A stretch of 64,000 nt of DNA from JBAXXL01 sp037127915 (GCA_037127915.1 JBAXXL010000010.1:43198-107197); one strand, 5' to 3'; positions 26,617 through 35,309 are shown, counted from the stretch's first letter. Notes: generated from the letters alone by a model not told the origin. Numbers and translations are program-made.

Positions 26617-28461
26617 ATGAAAACTTTATTGGTAATTACTCTGCTTTTAGTTGCGATAATCAGCACAACTAATGCACAAATTCAATCCGACCAATCGGAC
26701 GCAGTCTTTTCAATCGTAAAAGCGAATGCACAAGTTTATGCAATTGATATGGCTAAATGCCTTGTTGGAAGTCCTAAAGATTCGATTGTTATTGATTTTA
26801 TCCAAAATATGGGAAATCTACCATTCACTGTAGATTCTATTTATTTCCGTGGTACAAACTCTGAGGCATTTTCGCTGGTCTCTTTATTACCTAAATACAC
26901 AGTTTTTCCAAATTTATCACATCCGGAAGAAATTAGATTCAGTCCTAATCATGCAGGCTTATTTTCTGCCGAAATTGTAATTATAACTCAGTCAGATACA
27001 TTGTTCCAAAATATAAGAGGCGAAGGAATTTTACCTCAAATTGAAATTCAGAGTGCTATTATTGACTTTGGTAAAGTAGGCGTAAATAACCAAAGGGATA
27101 CACTTCAAGTTTTAACAATAAAAAACATAAGCAAAAAGTCATTAGCTATAACAAATACCAAAATTAATGGTCCTAATTTAATGGATTTCAGCACGATTTC
27201 TACAGTTAGTAATTTTACATTAAAACCTGATGAAACTAAAAAGATTGATTTGCGATTCAAACCAAGCGATGTTGGACGAACAAGCGGAATTTTAGCTTTT
27301 TATTACGATGGTGTCGGCAGTCCTGCGGAAGTACAGCTTTATGGTGAAGGAGAGTTGATTAAGTCGCAAGATTTGCTTTCACCAGCTAACGATACAATTA
27401 ATGTTCCAATCGATTGCAAACTGATTTGGAAACCAAATACAACCTACAACTCATACAATTTGCAAGTTTCTGAGGATGAAATTTTCTCGGATATTGCAAT
27501 TGATACTACAACAAAGCTAACCAACTACAAAATATCTAATTTAGACTTTTTACGTACGTATTATTGGCGAGTCAAAGCTATTATGGGTTCAGAGCAAACC
27601 AATTGGTCACCTGTTTGGAAATTTACTACTTTGATGGATACTGTAAAACTGATATCGCCATCTGATTTATCCAAAAATATTAACATTCCTGCTACTATCT
27701 CTTGGGAAGAAGGCATTTACAAAAATGATTATCGTTTGCAAGTTTCTGAAAAAACTAATTTTTTATCTAAAAGCATGGATACTTTAATTTCAAATATCAA
27801 TCATGCTGATGTGAAAAATCTTAAATATTATAATAATTATTTTTGGCGAGTTCGCAATGAATCGGGTGATACTTTGGGCTATTGGTCCAAAATTTGGCAA
27901 TTTAAAACGCGGATTTCCGATTTTCTTTTGATTTATCCAGAAAACACACAAACCGGTTTAGCTCAAGAAATAAATTTTAAATGGTCAGAAGCTATTGGCG
28001 CAGAATTTTACCAACTTCAAATTTCTAAAAACAATCAATTTACCGATTTGGTTTATTCAAAAGATTCGCTTATTAGTACTGAACAATTTGTACCAAATTT
28101 AGAATCACAGATGCTTTATTATTGGCGTGTAAGAGTTTGGAATACAGAAACTTTTGGCACAGCTTATTGGAGTGAAGTTTGGACTTTTAAAACAGGGACT
28201 TCAGGAGTTAATGATGAATCGGAATTTATACAAATAATTCCGAATCCAGCGGGAGATTTGATCACTGTAACTATGAAACCTTCAAAAGGTTTCGAACATT
28301 CGGAAGGTTTGGCAATCTACATTTACAACACGCTCGGCGAAAAGGTGATAACCGCTTCGGCACGGCACGCCGTGCCACTACGGATCAATATATCTTCTTT
28401 GCCAAAAGGAATGTATTTTGTGAAAGTGGGCGGCGAAACGAAGAAGTTTATAAAGTTATAA
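26617..28461 (+). CDS. T9SS cargo protein with choice-of-anchor D and three FnIII-like repeats
   Basis: A 614-residue exported protein. Signal peptide MKTLLVITLLLVAIISTTNA. Two HYDIN/choice-of-anchor-D-type beta domains (about 45-250) are marked by FYFRG-like strands, VIITQSDTLFQNIRGEG and FKPSDVGRTSG. Three FnIII-like repeats (about 250-525) each contain a YNLQVSEDEIF-like strand and a YYWRVKA strand. A T9SS type A sorting domain runs from about 540 (IIPNPAGDLITVTM) to FVKVGGETKKFIKL. The sorting domain carries two palindromic insertions read in frame (separate entry), coding for KPSKGFEHSEGLA and ASARHAVPLR. The last structural part, LPKGMYFVKVGGET, is nearly identical to the sorting domains of the genes at 52831 and 56202. 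Confidence 0.85.
   Translation: MKTLLVITLLLVAIISTTNAQIQSDQSDAVFSIVKANAQVYAIDMAKCLVGSPKDSIVIDFIQNMGNLPFTVDSIYFRGTNSEAFSLVSLLPKYTVFPNLSHPEEIRFSPNHAGLFSAEIVIITQSDTLFQNIRGEGILPQIEIQSAIIDFGKVGVNNQRDTLQVLTIKNISKKSLAITNTKINGPNLMDFSTISTVSNFTLKPDETKKIDLRFKPSDVGRTSGILAFYYDGVGSPAEVQLYGEGELIKSQDLLSPANDTINVPIDCKLIWKPNTTYNSYNLQVSEDEIFSDIAIDTTTKLTNYKISNLDFLRTYYWRVKAIMGSEQTNWSPVWKFTTLMDTVKLISPSDLSKNINIPATISWEEGIYKNDYRLQVSEKTNFLSKSMDTLISNINHADVKNLKYYNNYFWRVRNESGDTLGYWSKIWQFKTRISDFLLIYPENTQTGLAQEINFKWSEAIGAEFYQLQISKNNQFTDLVYSKDSLISTEQFVPNLESQMLYYWRVRVWNTETFGTAYWSEVWTFKTGTSGVNDESEFIQIIPNPAGDLITVTMKPSKGFEHSEGLAIYIYNTLGEKVITASARHAVPLRINISSLPKGMYFVKVGGETKKFIKL
28275..28376 (+). repeat. Palindromic repeats read in frame inside a T9SS sorting domain
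   Basis: At 28275-28293 GAAACCTT and AAGGTTTC flank a 3-nt centre, followed by a decayed second arm pair to about 28311. At 28359-28376 GGCACGGC and GCCGTGCC flank AC: a perfect 18-nt inverted repeat, with CTACGG just after, as in the intergenic hairpins near 21,890. Both sit in frame in the sorting domain, at positions where two other genes in the window carry different palindromes. Confidence 0.65.
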
Positions 28462-28483
28462 AGTTCGTAAAGTTTATAAAGAG

Positions 28484-28534
28484 AAGAAGACGAAGATGGA
28501 TTCCCGCTTCCGCGGTAATGACATTCGTCTTCTT
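28484..28534. terminator. Hairpin between convergent genes, with a REP element in its loop
   Basis: AAGAAGACGAA (28484-28494) pairs perfectly with TTCGTCTTCTT (28524-28534), followed by TTC and ATTT. The loop holds a 'gattcccgcttccgcggtaa' REP-type hairpin. It lies between the convergent ends of the FnIII T9SS gene and iorB and may serve both strands. Confidence 0.55.
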
Positions 28535-28566
28535 TTCATTTATCATTAATAATTTAACATTAATAA

Positions 28567-29136
28567 TTACTTGATTTTCTTTGCTTTATTAAATGCCTCT
28601 ATATTCATTTCGAATAGTTGTGGTTTCAAATTCAGTTTCATTGCACTTTCCCAGCTATCCTGTTTGAAAGGAAGGAAATTTGATAGTACACCCAACATAA
28701 CTACGTTTGCCATCTGCTTGTTACCGACTTCTGTGGCTAACGCAACGGCATCCAATTCCAACACATCGTATTCATTTTTCAAATTGGCGATATCCTCTAC
28801 CGGATACTCCGCTTTTCCCTGCTGAATTATAGTTGGATACATTATGGTATTGTTATATATAATTTTACCTTTTGGCTTCAATATATGAGCCCAGCGCAAA
28901 GCTTCCAACGACTCTAACGCCAATACTATATCGCCTTCTCCCGCGCGAATATTCGGTGAATGAATCTTTTCGCCAAAACGTACGCTTCCCCAAACCATAC
29001 CGCCGCGTTGCGAAAGACCTATCACATCGTTGGTTTTAACATCATATCCTTCATTGAATGCCGCTTGCGACAATATCTTGGTCATCAAAACCAATCCTTG
29101 ACCACCAACACCTGCTATTATTATGTTATTTATCAT
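28567..29136 (-). CDS. iorB: Indolepyruvate ferredoxin oxidoreductase, beta subunit
   Basis: A 189-residue subunit of the thiamine-diphosphate enzyme that oxidatively decarboxylates aryl pyruvates (from aromatic amino acids) to aryl-acetyl-CoA, reducing ferredoxin. It is the gamma-type 2-oxoacid oxidoreductase domain: it begins INNIIIAGVGGQGLVLMTKI and continues with SQRGGMVWGSVRFGEKIHSP. The frame has an earlier ATG at 29145, but GGAGG (complement 29146-29150) abuts that codon and stands 9 nt from the ATG at 29136, so I choose 29136. It overlaps the end of iorA by 11 nt: a coupled two-gene operon. The enzyme is oxygen-sensitive and typical of anaerobes. Confidence 0.92.
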   Translation of the reverse strand: MINNIIIAGVGGQGLVLMTKILSQAAFNEGYDVKTNDVIGLSQRGGMVWGSVRFGEKIHSPNIRAGEGDIVLALESLEALRWAHILKPKGKIIYNNTIMYPTIIQQGKAEYPVEDIANLKNEYDVLELDAVALATEVGNKQMANVVMLGVLSNFLPFKQDSWESAMKLNLKPQLFEMNIEAFNKAKKIK

Positions 29137-30949
29137 TAGTTTCATCCTCCAATTCAGAATTTCTAATCGCGTTTACAGGGCAAACTTGTGCACAAACGCT
29201 ACATCCAACACACATATTTTTATCAATCGAGGATTTCATTTTGTCTATTCCTTCGTATTTTTTCATTCTTAGCGGTGGACAATTTGTTTTAATACAGGAT
29301 TTACAAGCTATGCAAATTTCGGGTTTAACGAAGAAATGCGGCTTGACTATCTTGTATCTCAAAGCGCAAGGTCCCATAGCAATAATGACGGAAAGACCGT
29401 TATATGCTATTTCTTCTTCAATTGCCTCTTTTGCTGTTTTGTAATCATATTGATCAATTTCACGAACACGGTCAAAACCAATAACCTCAAGAAGTTTTTT
29501 GATATTAACGTTCATATAATCGCCCTGGTGATAAATACCTGAGCCGGCATTTTGCTGACCGCCTGTCATTGCGGTTGTGCTATTGTTGAGTATCAAAACA
29601 GTTATGTTTTCGTTATCTTTCTTCTGATTCAAAAGGTTCATAAATCCGGAAATTCCTGAATGGAAGAAAGTACCATCGCCAATTACCGAAACAAGCGGTT
29701 GCTCCGGTCCTTGCAAAGTCATAGCTTTTCTAGCGCCTTTGATTATTCCTAGGCTTGCACCCATACTGATAATCGAAACGGATTGTTCAAACGGCGGTAA
29801 GAAAGCCATCGAATAGCAACCTATATCGCCGAATACTGTCTTGGCTTTTACTTTCTTCAGCACGTCAAATATTGGTCTGTGAGGACATCCTGAGCAAAAG
29901 AGTGGTGGTCGCGCAGGAACAGCTATTCTTTCCTTAAGAACTTTGGAGTTTTCTTTAGGAGCTATAACTCCGGCTGAAATCAAGCCGGCTTCAATGTCCG
30001 CAACATCAAGCTCAGCGGTAAATGAAAAATATTTTTTCCCTTCGCATTGGATTCCCATCAACTTTATCTCGTTTTCGATAAACGCAGTCATTTCTTCGAG
30101 AACAATTATGTTTTTATACTCTTGCGCTAACTCTTCAAATTTCTTTTTCGATAGCGGGTACACCAAACCAAGTTTCAGGATACTCGCGTTTGGATTAAGC
30201 TCTTTCAAGTTGTTGTACATCAATCCTGAAGTTACTATCAGAGTATCGGCGCCTTCCTTTTTCTCTAATCTGTTTAGCTCCGTATCGTATGCAAATTCAG
30301 TAAGTTTTTCAATCCGCTCTTTCATAAAATGTTGAGCTTTATTAGAATTTGGCGGCAACATACAGTATGAATTTACATCCTTAATTATACCTTTTGGTGC
30401 TACTTCTACTCTATCGCAAAGCTCAACCACACCTCTTCCGTGGCAAAGTCTGCTGGTAATTCTAAGCATAACCGGTGTTTTCAAATCCTCGCTTAGTGTA
30501 AATGCCGCTTTTGTAAATTCCTTTGTTTCTTGACTATCCGAAGGGTCCAAAATAGGCATATTAGCAAACTTTCCGAATATTCGGTTGTCCTGTTCGTTCT
30601 GTGAGCTCATTAATCCCGGGTCATCGCCGGTAACTAATAAAAAGCCCCCGTTAATAGATGTCTCTGTGAACGACATCAATGGGTCGGATGCTATATTTAC
30701 ACCCACGTGTTTCATTGATACCATTGAACGCGAACCGAAAAAGGAACCGCCGATAGCAACTTCGAGCGCCACTTTTTCGTTCATAGAAAACTCCGAATAA
30801 ATTTCAGGATAACCTTTCACCGCTTCCAATATTTCGACTGTGGGAGATCCGGGATAACTCGAAGCCAATATACCGCCCGCCTCATAGAATCCTCGGGCAA
30901 TGGCTTCGTTTCCTGTCATTAACTCTTTTTTGCATTCGTCATTATTCAT
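29126..30949 (-). CDS. iorA: Indolepyruvate ferredoxin oxidoreductase, alpha subunit
   Basis: A 607-residue catalytic subunit of IorAB. The pyrimidine-binding half comes first (TGNEAIARGFYEAGGILASS, YPGSPTVEI). The ThDP-binding half has CSGCPHRPIF, GDIGCYSMAF and the GDGTFF...NNSTTAMTGGQ motif. The C-terminus has two [4Fe-4S] ferredoxin motifs (CIACKSCIKTNCP and CVGCSVCAQVCPVNA). Frame starts further upstream are possible, but GAGG 8 nt before the ATG at 30947-30949 decides for MNNDECKKELMTG. It lies in a tight operon with iorB. Together with nrfHA elsewhere in the window it points to anaerobic amino-acid use. Regulation is not evident, apart from hairpins in the upstream gap. Confidence 0.95.
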   Translation of the reverse strand: MNNDECKKELMTGNEAIARGFYEAGGILASSYPGSPTVEILEAVKGYPEIYSEFSMNEKVALEVAIGGSFFGSRSMVSMKHVGVNIASDPLMSFTETSINGGFLLVTGDDPGLMSSQNEQDNRIFGKFANMPILDPSDSQETKEFTKAAFTLSEDLKTPVMLRITSRLCHGRGVVELCDRVEVAPKGIIKDVNSYCMLPPNSNKAQHFMKERIEKLTEFAYDTELNRLEKKEGADTLIVTSGLMYNNLKELNPNASILKLGLVYPLSKKKFEELAQEYKNIIVLEEMTAFIENEIKLMGIQCEGKKYFSFTAELDVADIEAGLISAGVIAPKENSKVLKERIAVPARPPLFCSGCPHRPIFDVLKKVKAKTVFGDIGCYSMAFLPPFEQSVSIISMGASLGIIKGARKAMTLQGPEQPLVSVIGDGTFFHSGISGFMNLLNQKKDNENITVLILNNSTTAMTGGQQNAGSGIYHQGDYMNVNIKKLLEVIGFDRVREIDQYDYKTAKEAIEEEIAYNGLSVIIAMGPCALRYKIVKPHFFVKPEICIACKSCIKTNCPPLRMKKYEGIDKMKSSIDKNMCVGCSVCAQVCPVNAIRNSELEDETNDK

Positions 30950-31049
30950 TAGTTTACCTCTATAATTACAAATAACATTCTTTATTTCCATCGGGTCAAG
31001 ATTTCCTCTTGATTCGATTTAATTTATACATTTTAATAGTTATATGCAA

Positions 31050-31081
31050 AAATACCACTTTTTTATTTAAAAGTGGTATTT
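31050..31081 (-). terminator. Perfect 13-bp hairpin upstream of iorA, likely terminator of the punA operon
   Basis: AAATACCACTTTT (31050-31062) pairs with AAAAGTGGTATTT (31069-31081). On the minus strand the stem is followed by TTG, so with the stem's own end there is a run of five T. It stands 258 bp past the punA stop and 101 bp before the iorA start, so it could end the upstream operon or act on iorA. The complement of CAAAAATA here also reads TATTTTTG, a -7-like box. Confidence 0.5.
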
Positions 31082-31104
31082 AATTCAAAATGCTAAGGGA
31101 AGAA

Positions 31105-31338
31105 TTTCCTCGTGTCAAGAGTTTCTCTTGACGTGTTGCTATTATTATACGATATTATGTGCCTTTGCGCCTCAGCGACTTTGCAGTGAATTCTTCATAC
31201 CCTAAACCCCAAACCCTGTTCGAAGATGGATCCTTCACTTCGCTCAGGATGACCACGCAACGGTTCCCCATTTTTCAAAGGTGGTTAGGGGGTTTCTCTT
31301 CTTTTCGCATTCAAAATTCAAAATTCAAAATTTATAAT
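31105..31338. repeat. Dispersed repeats between iorA and punA
   Basis: A 'cgtgtcaaga'/'tcttgacgtg' hairpin lies at 31111-31135 (relatives at 43939-43967 and near 30,990). A 'tgcctttgcgcctcagcgac' element lies near 31,160 (relatives near 56,040 and 60,090). 'ggatccttcacttcgctcag' lies near 31,228. A 'attcaaaattcaaaattcaa' tandem runs into the last codons of punA. No gene is seen. Confidence 0.65.
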
Positions 31339-32154
31339 TTATAACTCATAACTTATAACTCCTCGAAACAAAGTCATCATTTTCTTCGCCGCTTTGTTGG
31401 CTTCCACTATTACATCCGCGCCGGAATTCAGGAAATCATTGGCAAAGTTATAAGCTTCGTTTGTAACAATTGAGATTCCCAATACGTCAAACCCGCAGTG
31501 ACGCGCCGCAATAACTTCGTTAGTCGTTGACATACTTACAACGTCGGCACCCACTGTTTTGAAATAGCGGTATTCCGCAGGTGTTTCGAATGATGGTCCT
31601 GTACCTGAAAGCAGAACACCTATGTGAATTCGGATTCCTTCTTTTTTGGCGATTGATTCGGCTTTTACTATCAATTCTCTGTCATAAGCGCGCGTCATAT
31701 CCGGAAATCTCACTCCCAATTTTTCGTCATTTTCGCCGACTAAAGGGTTGGGAAGCAAGTTAATTTGGTCTTCTATCAGCATCAAATCACCGGTTTTGTA
31801 GCTTTCGTTAACAGCACCCACGGCATTGGATACGAATAGAGTTTTAGCACCAAGCAAACGCATTACTCGAACGCCAAAAACAGATTTCTGGGGGGCATAA
31901 CCTTCATAAATATGGAATCGCCCTTGCTGAATTACTACCCGCCTGCCGGCAATTGTTCCGAAAACCAAATTACCTTTGTGTCCTTCGACTGTGGATACAG
32001 GGAAATTAGGCAGTTGCGAATAAGGAAGCACCTTATCAACATCCACAATATCTTCGATTTCGCCCAATCCCGAACCCAAAATGATCGCAAATTCGGGTTG
32101 GTAATCAATTATACTCTTTATATAATCCGCTGTTTCGTAGTAACTTCTGTCCAT
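31339..32154 (-). CDS. punA: Purine nucleoside phosphorylase
   Basis: A 271-residue trimeric-type (low-molecular-mass, PNP-II) enzyme that splits purine nucleosides with phosphate to base and ribose-1-phosphate. Motifs: IILGSGLGEIED; VEGHKGNLVFG with RFHIYEGY (phosphate and ribose binding); NAVGAVNESYKTGDLMLIED; GPSFETPAEYR; and GADVVSMSTTNEVIAARHCG, the family signature with the base-binding region. The start codon follows the stop of the upstream amidohydrolase with no gap (TAA-ATG), so translation is coupled. With that gene and gmk it forms a purine salvage set. The last residues (about GVISYEL) and the stop lie in a dispersed 'ataacttataact' repeat, so the natural C-terminus was probably replaced. 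Confidence 0.93.
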   Translation of the reverse strand: MDRSYYETADYIKSIIDYQPEFAIILGSGLGEIEDIVDVDKVLPYSQLPNFPVSTVEGHKGNLVFGTIAGRRVVIQQGRFHIYEGYAPQKSVFGVRVMRLLGAKTLFVSNAVGAVNESYKTGDLMLIEDQINLLPNPLVGENDEKLGVRFPDMTRAYDRELIVKAESIAKKEGIRIHIGVLLSGTGPSFETPAEYRYFKTVGADVVSMSTTNEVIAARHCGFDVLGISIVTNEAYNFANDFLNSGADVIVEANKAAKKMMTLFRGVISYEL

Positions 32155-33411
32155 TTATCTGCTCAACCAATCTTTTACAACTCCCGGAATTTTATCCAAT
32201 ATTTCATCCTCGCCCGGTATAATCCTATTTCTCATCAATATCTTACCATCACATATTACTGTATCCACAGCCATACCATTAGCCGAATAAACCAAATTAG
32301 ACACAAAATTATGGTTGGGCATCATTTCGGGTATTCTTAAATTCACCAAGCACAGATCGGCTAAATACCCTTCTTCGATTTTACCAATTTTCATTCCAAT
32401 CACAACTTCAGTAGTATCGGTAACAAGCGACAAGGATTCACGCGCAGGTAAAAACGATGGATTGCTTGTTCGCATTTTTTGCTTCAAAGATACCATTTTT
32501 ACAACATCCAATATATCCAAATTGTTGCTCGAACTTGCGCCGTCGGTACCTAATCCTATGACCACACCGGCTTTGTGCAAATCGTGAAAACGAAAATCTT
32601 CACCCGAAACTAATTTCAAATTCGATATTGGTATATGCATAACCTTGACACTCCGTTTTGCTAATATCTCAATATCTTCGTCAGTCAAATAAACACAATG
32701 AGAAACAGAAACATTCGCTCCTAAAAATCCAATTTTATCCAAATATCCCGTTGGAGTCAATCCATTGAGAGTAAGTGAATTGTTAAATTCATCTTCTGTT
32801 TCGGAAAGATGTATATTCAACGTTAAATTATGTTCGTCAGCAAATGATTTCAGCCAAATCAGGCTTTCTTCCGAAACAGTATATATTGCATGAGGTCCTA
32901 AACCGAATGTTATTCTATCGGAATACTTTTTTGAATCTTCAAAAAGCGAAACTACATCCGATTTTAACTTCTCTTTTAAACTTTCGTTGAAAAAATCAAA
33001 TTGAACCGGTGCAATTATACCTCGCAAGCCCATTTCGTCCACTGCACGTGCTGTTCCATTGAAATGATGATACATATCAATTACCATAGTTGTTCCCGAC
33101 CGTATTAGCTCCAAGCAAGCTAATTTAGTACCCCAATACACATCTTCTTCGGTCAGCTTAGCTTCAAGGGGCCAAATTTTCTCCTCTAACCAAGGTTTAA
33201 GCGCCATATCATCGGCTAAACTGCGGAACAAAGTCATTGCCAAATGGGTATGCCCATTAAAAAATGATGGTAAAATCGCTTTGTTTTTACCATCAATTAT
33301 CTCAACGGCATCAAAATCAATCTTATCCGCTATTTGAGCAATTTTATTTCCATTAATTAAAATATCTTTTATACCGAATTCTGTCAAAACTCGTTTAATC
33401 AAAATTGTCAT
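32155..33411 (-). CDS. mtaD: Amidohydrolase, MTA/SAH-deaminase-like
   Basis: A 418-residue metal-dependent hydrolase of the TrzA/ATZ-like amidohydrolase family. Metal ligands are visible: H54 and H56 in NGHTHLAMT, a His in NIHLSETEDE, a His in VSHCVYL, and the catalytic Asp in GLGTDGASSSNN. The substrate loop LFRSLADDMALKPWLEEKIW is typical of the group that deaminates 5'-methylthioadenosine and S-adenosylhomocysteine. It is directly coupled to purine nucleoside phosphorylase, which would take up an inosine-type product, so a role in recycling nucleosides from SAM metabolism fits. Guanine or cytosine deamination by relatives cannot be ruled out; the gene symbol is a family-level call. Confidence 0.82.
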   Translation of the reverse strand: MTILIKRVLTEFGIKDILINGNKIAQIADKIDFDAVEIIDGKNKAILPSFFNGHTHLAMTLFRSLADDMALKPWLEEKIWPLEAKLTEEDVYWGTKLACLELIRSGTTMVIDMYHHFNGTARAVDEMGLRGIIAPVQFDFFNESLKEKLKSDVVSLFEDSKKYSDRITFGLGPHAIYTVSEESLIWLKSFADEHNLTLNIHLSETEDEFNNSLTLNGLTPTGYLDKIGFLGANVSVSHCVYLTDEDIEILAKRSVKVMHIPISNLKLVSGEDFRFHDLHKAGVVIGLGTDGASSSNNLDILDVVKMVSLKQKMRTSNPSFLPARESLSLVTDTTEVVIGMKIGKIEEGYLADLCLVNLRIPEMMPNHNFVSNLVYSANGMAVDTVICDGKILMRNRIIPGEDEILDKIPGVVKDWLSR

Positions 33412-33423
33412 TCTTTCACCATA

Positions 33424-33984
33424 TTATTCTGCCATTATTTTTTCCATCAATGCCTTAACTTCTTCTAAAGTATTGTTTAATTTGTCGTTCATTATCACAT
33501 AATCGAATTTGTCTTGATATGTGATTTCCATTTTGGCTCTTGTCAATCTATTATAGATTTGTTCACTCGATTCGGAAGAACGGTTCAATAAACGTTTTTC
33601 CAAAACATCTAAACTAGGAGGTGCAATAAAAATCAGTACTGCGTCGTTTGGAAAATGTTTCCTGATTGATAATGCGCCTTTGACGTCAATATCAAAAATC
33701 ATATTGTGGTGATCTTCCAAAGCTTTGGCAACTTCACTTTTCATAGTTCCATAATAGTTGCCATATATCACTTCATATTCAATTAAATCCCCTTGGTCTA
33801 ATCGATCTACGAATTCTTTCCTGTCTAAAAAGAAATAATCCTTGCCATCAATTTCATCGAATCTTTGCTGGCGTGTAGTTGCCGACACTGAGAACATAAT
33901 TTCCGGATAAAGTGACATTATATATTTGGTAACAGTTGTTTTACCACCGCCACTCGGAGAAGATAGTACTATCAATTTTTTCAT
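33424..33984 (-). CDS. gmk: Guanylate kinase
   Basis: A 186-residue enzyme that phosphorylates GMP to GDP with ATP. The P-loop is at the N-terminus (SSPSGGGKTTV, K15). The GMP-binding part has SATTRQQRFDEIDGKDYFF and FLDRKEF, then EYEVIYGNYYGT, and DIDVKGALSIRKHFPNDAVL. The arginine-rich lid follows (LEKRLLNRSSESSEQIYNRL). Standard length and order. It lies 12 bp upstream of the amidohydrolase and 41 bp downstream of a membrane-protein gene, all on the minus strand: a purine-related operon. Confidence 0.95.
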   Translation of the reverse strand: MKKLIVLSSPSGGGKTTVTKYIMSLYPEIMFSVSATTRQQRFDEIDGKDYFFLDRKEFVDRLDQGDLIEYEVIYGNYYGTMKSEVAKALEDHHNMIFDIDVKGALSIRKHFPNDAVLIFIAPPSLDVLEKRLLNRSSESSEQIYNRLTRAKMEITYQDKFDYVIMNDKLNNTLEEVKALMEKIMAE

Positions 33985-34025
33985 TTTACATCCTGGGAAA
34001 TATTATTAATTAGATTGTTTTTTAC

Positions 34026-35069
34026 TTAATTATTTTTTTTATTTATAAACACACGTAATAAATTTTCAATTTCGTGAGAATTTCCAGTACTGGCAAAAAT
34101 TCCGGCTTTAGCCGTTTCACGTTCCGGTTCGCCTATGTCGTTAACATCTTCAGGTTTAGAGAATATAAGAGTGAATGCATAAAGAAATAACAAAGAAAAC
34201 TCCAGCCCGAGAGCGAAGAAAATTAGTGAAGGCTGGCTGGCCGGAATAAACTTCAAACCACGAAGACCGATAATAATAATCAGCACTGCGGCACCAATAT
34301 AAACCATCCCTAATATTGGATTGCCATATTTCTCGGTAAAGTACAAACGCATATAAACATTCAATCCGCGCAAAGGATGAATCAGCTTGTATATCAAACT
34401 ATTGCTTCTCCATTTCAAAGCTTGCAAAAGTATTTTTATATTGTCTATCGGTATATTCCATTCTTTCTCAAAATTGTGCATTTCGTGAATACTGGCTTTC
34501 ATTATTAAAGCTTCGATTTCTCTGTTTTCGTCTGCTGAATAAAATCCATTTCGTATAAAGCAGATTTTATCTAAATTATAAACTATTTCTCGTTCAACAC
34601 AACGTCTGAAAAATCCGAATTCTACAGGCATTAAAAGTGTTAAATACAGCGATAAAATTAATCCAATAATAAAAGACGGCACCATAACAGCTAAAATTGG
34701 ATTTATCCAAAATCGCGAAGCTTCTGATGTTTGAGAATTTAAATCTACAGCCCAATTCGAAAAATAACTCGTTTTGCTCATTGGAACGAAGTTCCTCTCT
34801 TCTATGCTTTTCATCGCAATAGCCCATTCCTCAGGATTAAGCTTTTTACTTACTTGAGGCTCATCAGCAATTAAGATAGTATGAGTAGCACCGTCATTAT
34901 TAATCTCGCCATTCAAAAAATTTGTCATCAAGTATTGCAAGGTCGGAAGAATCATCAAGAAAGCAAATATCGTGCAAAACACGATACAGAATAGCAATAC
35001 CGTTGACTGAAGGGTTGTTTTTTCAGACAATTCATAGTACTTCTTTCTTTCGAGTTGTTGTTCGGGCAT
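34026..35069 (-). CDS. Membrane protein of unknown function upstream of gmk
   Basis: A 347-residue protein with no family I can name. It has a first transmembrane segment near 25-47 (LLFCIVFCTIFAFLMILPTL) and a probably extracytoplasmic loop of about 80 residues. A second segment lies near 130-155 (VMVPSFIIGLILSLYLTLLM), followed by a cytoplasmic stretch of about 90 residues with a conserved-looking Trp/Tyr content (FEKEWNIPIDNIKILLQALK). Two more segments lie near 255-310 (MVYIGAAVLIIIIGLRGLKF, LEFSLLFLYAFTLIF). The C-terminal tail is soluble. It heads the operon with gmk, the amidohydrolase and punA. No enzyme motif is visible. Confidence 0.75.
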   Translation of the reverse strand: MPEQQLERKKYYELSEKTTLQSTVLLFCIVFCTIFAFLMILPTLQYLMTNFLNGEINNDGATHTILIADEPQVSKKLNPEEWAIAMKSIEERNFVPMSKTSYFSNWAVDLNSQTSEASRFWINPILAVMVPSFIIGLILSLYLTLLMPVEFGFFRRCVEREIVYNLDKICFIRNGFYSADENREIEALIMKASIHEMHNFEKEWNIPIDNIKILLQALKWRSNSLIYKLIHPLRGLNVYMRLYFTEKYGNPILGMVYIGAAVLIIIIGLRGLKFIPASQPSLIFFALGLEFSLLFLYAFTLIFSKPEDVNDIGEPERETAKAGIFASTGNSHEIENLLRVFINKKNN

Positions 35070-35169
35070 TATATTACCATAACTTTTAATAAAATCATTT
35101 ACTAAATTAATAAAAAAAAATATAATTCCATAATTTATTAATTAAAAATAATTATTAATATGCCAAAAT

Positions 35170-35200
35170 TTTGCTAATCCAAAAAAAATGGTTAATTTTG
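35170..35200 (+). promoter_or_regulatory. Bacteroidota-type promoter of tRNA-His
   Basis: TTTG (35170-35173), 19 bases, TAATTTTG (35193-35200): a full consensus match ending 28 bp before the tRNA. Transcription would start about 20 bp upstream of the mature tRNA. Confidence 0.75.
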
Positions 35201-35228
35201 AATTCGCCAAATTGGCGATTACCAATAC

Positions 35229-35302
35229 GGCGAAGGTAGCTCAGTTGGTAGAGTCCCAGGTTGTGGTTCTGGTTGTCGCGGGTTCAATCCCCGTCCTTCG
35301 CC
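35229..35302 (+). tRNA. tRNA-His (anticodon GTG)
   Basis: Cloverleaf: acceptor GCGAAGG (35230-35236) with CCTTCGC (35295-35301); an extra G at -1 (35229) facing the discriminator C (35302), the hallmark of tRNA-His; a D arm with GTTGGTA; anticodon stem CCAGG/TCTGG around the loop TTGTGGT, giving anticodon GTG; and a T arm with GGTTCAATCC. The 3' CCA is not encoded (CAA follows). The D stem closes with one G:U pair. Confidence 0.95.
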
Positions 35303-35309
35303 CAAAAGA

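Noticed and set aside
29943..30335. 130-residue frame opposite iorA
   Set aside because: Antisense shadow of a gene with clear catalytic motifs.
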